A stretch of DNA of 64,000 nt, taken from the NCBI RefSeq assembly GCF_014698735.1, contig NZ_JACJTQ010000018.1, positions 56,474 to 120,473 of the forward strand. The letters are read 5' to 3'. This DNA comes from Anabaena catenula FACHB-362. GTDB lineage: Bacteria > Cyanobacteriota > Cyanobacteriia > Cyanobacteriales > Nostocaceae. The position numbers were made by a program, and so were the translations under genes. Each line of letters starts with the position of its first letter. Positions within the stretch are counted from its first letter, which is position 1. Positions 62,601 to 64,000 of the stretch are shown in pieces. The notes beneath the pieces were generated by a model. That model was not told the DNA's origin. It worked only from the letters and a program-made list of their open reading frames with translations, and did not search any database.

Positions 62601-63050
62601 GTCTGATATGGCTAACGCCTCCCGTAAGGGATACAGGATATCCAGGATTGAAGGATTTACAGGATTTTTTTATTTAGATTTTTAGAATTGAATAATTAAA
62701 TATTTTTGTCAGAATCAGGATACCCAGGATTTAAGGATTTACAGGATTTTTGTTTTTTATTTAGATTTTTATGGGCAGATTTGCAGGGTATGGGATTGCT
62801 GAATAAAATATTTGATGGTGAAAGTATTATAATCCTATTTATGCTGATTCAGATATTTTTATCATCATTCACAGAATTTTCAAATCCACAAAATTTGGTG
62901 ATTATTAAAAATATTTAATCTCTTCATCCTGTGAATCCTTAAATCCTGGATATCCTGATTCAGATAATAAATATTTAATCTCTTCATCCTGAAAATCCTT
63001 AAATCCTGGATATCCTGTATCCCTTACGGGAGGCGTTAGCCATATCAGAC
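62601..63050. mobile_element. 450-bp MITE-like element with 49-bp terminal inverted repeats
   Basis: Bases 62601-62649 and 63002-63050 are perfect inverted copies (49 of 49), beginning GTCTGATATGGCTAACGCCT. The element is flanked by an ATTTT direct repeat (62596-62600 and 63051-63055). Inside are AGGATATCCAGGATTTAAGG-type units in both orientations, the same modules as at 23443-23779. No frame longer than 70 codons and no transposase is present, so a non-autonomous element is likely. It sits directly behind the stop codon of the gene at 63055. Confidence 0.8.
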
Positions 63051-63054
63051 ATTT

Positions 63055-64000
63055 TCACGGCTTGATTAAAGATTCCTCAGACTGACGATATTTAGCAATT
63101 AACTTACGTCTTTTTAGAGGTGGATAAAGCAGCATAGAAAGTGTAGGTAAACTTGTTCCAGTCAGTGCTAACAAAATAAATGGATTCAGAAAGCCTATTA
63201 TTATTCCCGTTCCTACACTAATTCCAAATCCTAATACGAGTAGTATCAACACAGCTGTAAATGAGTTTTCGGCTAAGTCTCTAAACCAAATGAAAGACTT
63301 ATTAATATCCCGACCAAAAAAAACCTTATAGACACCATAAATGACAGCCCAAATGACAGCCCCATAGACAGTCCCATAGAAAGCCCCATAGACAGCTATA
63401 GGAACTATATATAAAACCGAAATCACACCTGTACTTACAAACGACAACGCAGCCTTACCTAGAGCCACAGATACAGACTTTCCTTTCTCTAGTTCTGAAT
63501 AATATATCAATGCAGCATACAAAAAACCTACAATACCTGACCACCAAAGCCAAAAAATTGAAACTGTATAATAAATACAAAAACCACTCATAGCCATACT
63601 TACTACGGCAGATATTGAAAACCACCCCATTAAACTCCAATAATTTATCTTGCTCTTCTCAATTGGTAAAGCCGCCGTCTGCACCTTCACTGTTAAAGTA
63701 TGACTCGCTGGATAAGCATTACTATTCAGAATCAATTGACGTTTATACTGCTTATCCGCCATCAATTTACTCGTATCCACCTCAACCTGACAACGAATAT
63801 TATTCCTACTAAACTGAGCAGGTGTCACCGAAATCCAAGCATGATTATCTGGAGTATGTGGAGGGTCTTGAGGATGGGGTGCAACTTCCCATCTACCTTC
63901 TAGCAAAGTATCTGGAATGGGGTTTTTAACTGTGAAACTTTGCGTTATTTTTTCCCCTAACCTATTCGCTTTAAACTCCAACACCGTTTCACTAAAATCA
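63055..64000 (-). CDS. C-terminal part of a large membrane protein, possibly a serine/threonine kinase-associated protein (5' end outside window)
   Basis: The frame is open to the right edge: the last bases read DFSETVLEFKANRLGEKITQ, with no in-frame ATG, so the true start is beyond 64000. Residues after that form an Ig-like/beta-sandwich segment (ITQSFTVKNPIPDTLLEGRW through DTSKLMADKQYKRQLILNSN) and then about six hydrophobic helices (from WFSISAVVSMAMSGFCIYY to PFILLALTGTSLPTLSML) and a short basic tail. In Nostoc genomes similar C-termini follow protein kinase domains, but no kinase motif is in view. The stop codon shares a base with the ATTTT duplication of the neighbouring element. Confidence 0.7.
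   Translation of the reverse strand, partial: DFSETVLEFKANRLGEKITQSFTVKNPIPDTLLEGRWEVAPHPQDPPHTPDNHAWISVTPAQFSRNNIRCQVEVDTSKLMADKQYKRQLILNSNAYPASHTLTVKVQTAALPIEKSKINYWSLMGWFSISAVVSMAMSGFCIYYTVSIFWLWWSGIVGFLYAALIYYSELEKGKSVSVALGKAALSFVSTGVISVLYIVPIAVYGAFYGTVYGAVIWAVIYGVYKVFFGRDINKSFIWFRDLAENSFTAVLILLVLGFGISVGTGIIIGFLNPFILLALTGTSLPTLSMLLYPPLKRRKLIAKYRQSEESLIKP

Noticed and set aside
62706..62918. 70-codon frame inside the 450-bp element
   Set aside because: Made of the repeat modules; no resemblance to a transposase, and no ribosome site.

Overview
The window is chromosomal DNA from a filamentous, probably heterocyst-forming cyanobacterium of the Nostoc/Anabaena group. The evidence is: a CcmK carboxysome shell gene; an OCP-type helical carotenoid protein beside a CTDH; an SLH-porin; DUF3318, DUF3593, DUF2499, DUF4330 and DUF2470 genes; NtcA-like Crp regulation; many GCGATCGC (HIP1) octamers; and heptanucleotide repeat arrays (CCAATGA, TGGTAAT, CCTGCCC and similar) in most gaps. 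No rRNA, tRNA or CRISPR array was recognised.

Layout. 0-7 kb: the 3' end of gyrB, an aminotransferase, a ccmK plus DUF3318 pair, a zinc-ribbon protein, a large porin and a Crp-family regulator. 7-10 kb: a leftward phosphate-sensing operon sphR-sphS-phoU. 10.5-12.7 kb: two tandem coiled-coil proteins, probably filament-forming homologues of Anabaena ZicK and ZacK. 12.7-23.4 kb: housekeeping genes (hisA, csaB, pgeF, birA, an M23 peptidase, ribE, a bifunctional nuclease, a ferredoxin-fused aldo/keto reductase) with one decayed gene and a Uma2 gene.

23.4-29.1 kb is the clearest accessory region. A repeat element bounded by inverted repeats and holding three 61-bp tandem units is followed by a tight three-gene cassette: a winged-helix-like protein, an AAA+-like ATPase, and a DUF1802-like domain fused to a PD-(D/E)XK nuclease. 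Then come an orphan ribbon-helix-helix protein and an aspartyl-protease gene with an in-frame stop. The cassette looks like an uncharacterised nucleic-acid-targeting system, possibly anti-phage defence; this is inference from domain content. 29-34.5 kb: pgi, a RelE-like toxin-antitoxin pair, a branched-chain amino-acid ABC pair (livM, livG) with a duplicated livG tail, and hicAB.

34.6-46 kb: hemA and glpX (tetrapyrrole synthesis and Calvin cycle), a very large Calx-beta surface protein that seems to have lost its N-terminus, a VPFDFSP-tailed exported protein, grxC, tadA, plsC, a HAD phosphatase and queG. 46-51 kb: the HCP-CTDH photoprotection pair, then an RsbW-like/RsbU-like partner-switching pair and a NarL-type regulator. 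51-64 kb: a WecG-type glycosyltransferase, an FtsE-like ATPase, several conserved cyanobacterial proteins, an M48 protease, a phosphoesterase, the succinate dehydrogenase flavoprotein and a Uma2 gene. A 450-bp MITE-like element with perfect 49-bp terminal inverted repeats lies directly after the stop codon of a partial membrane protein at the right edge.
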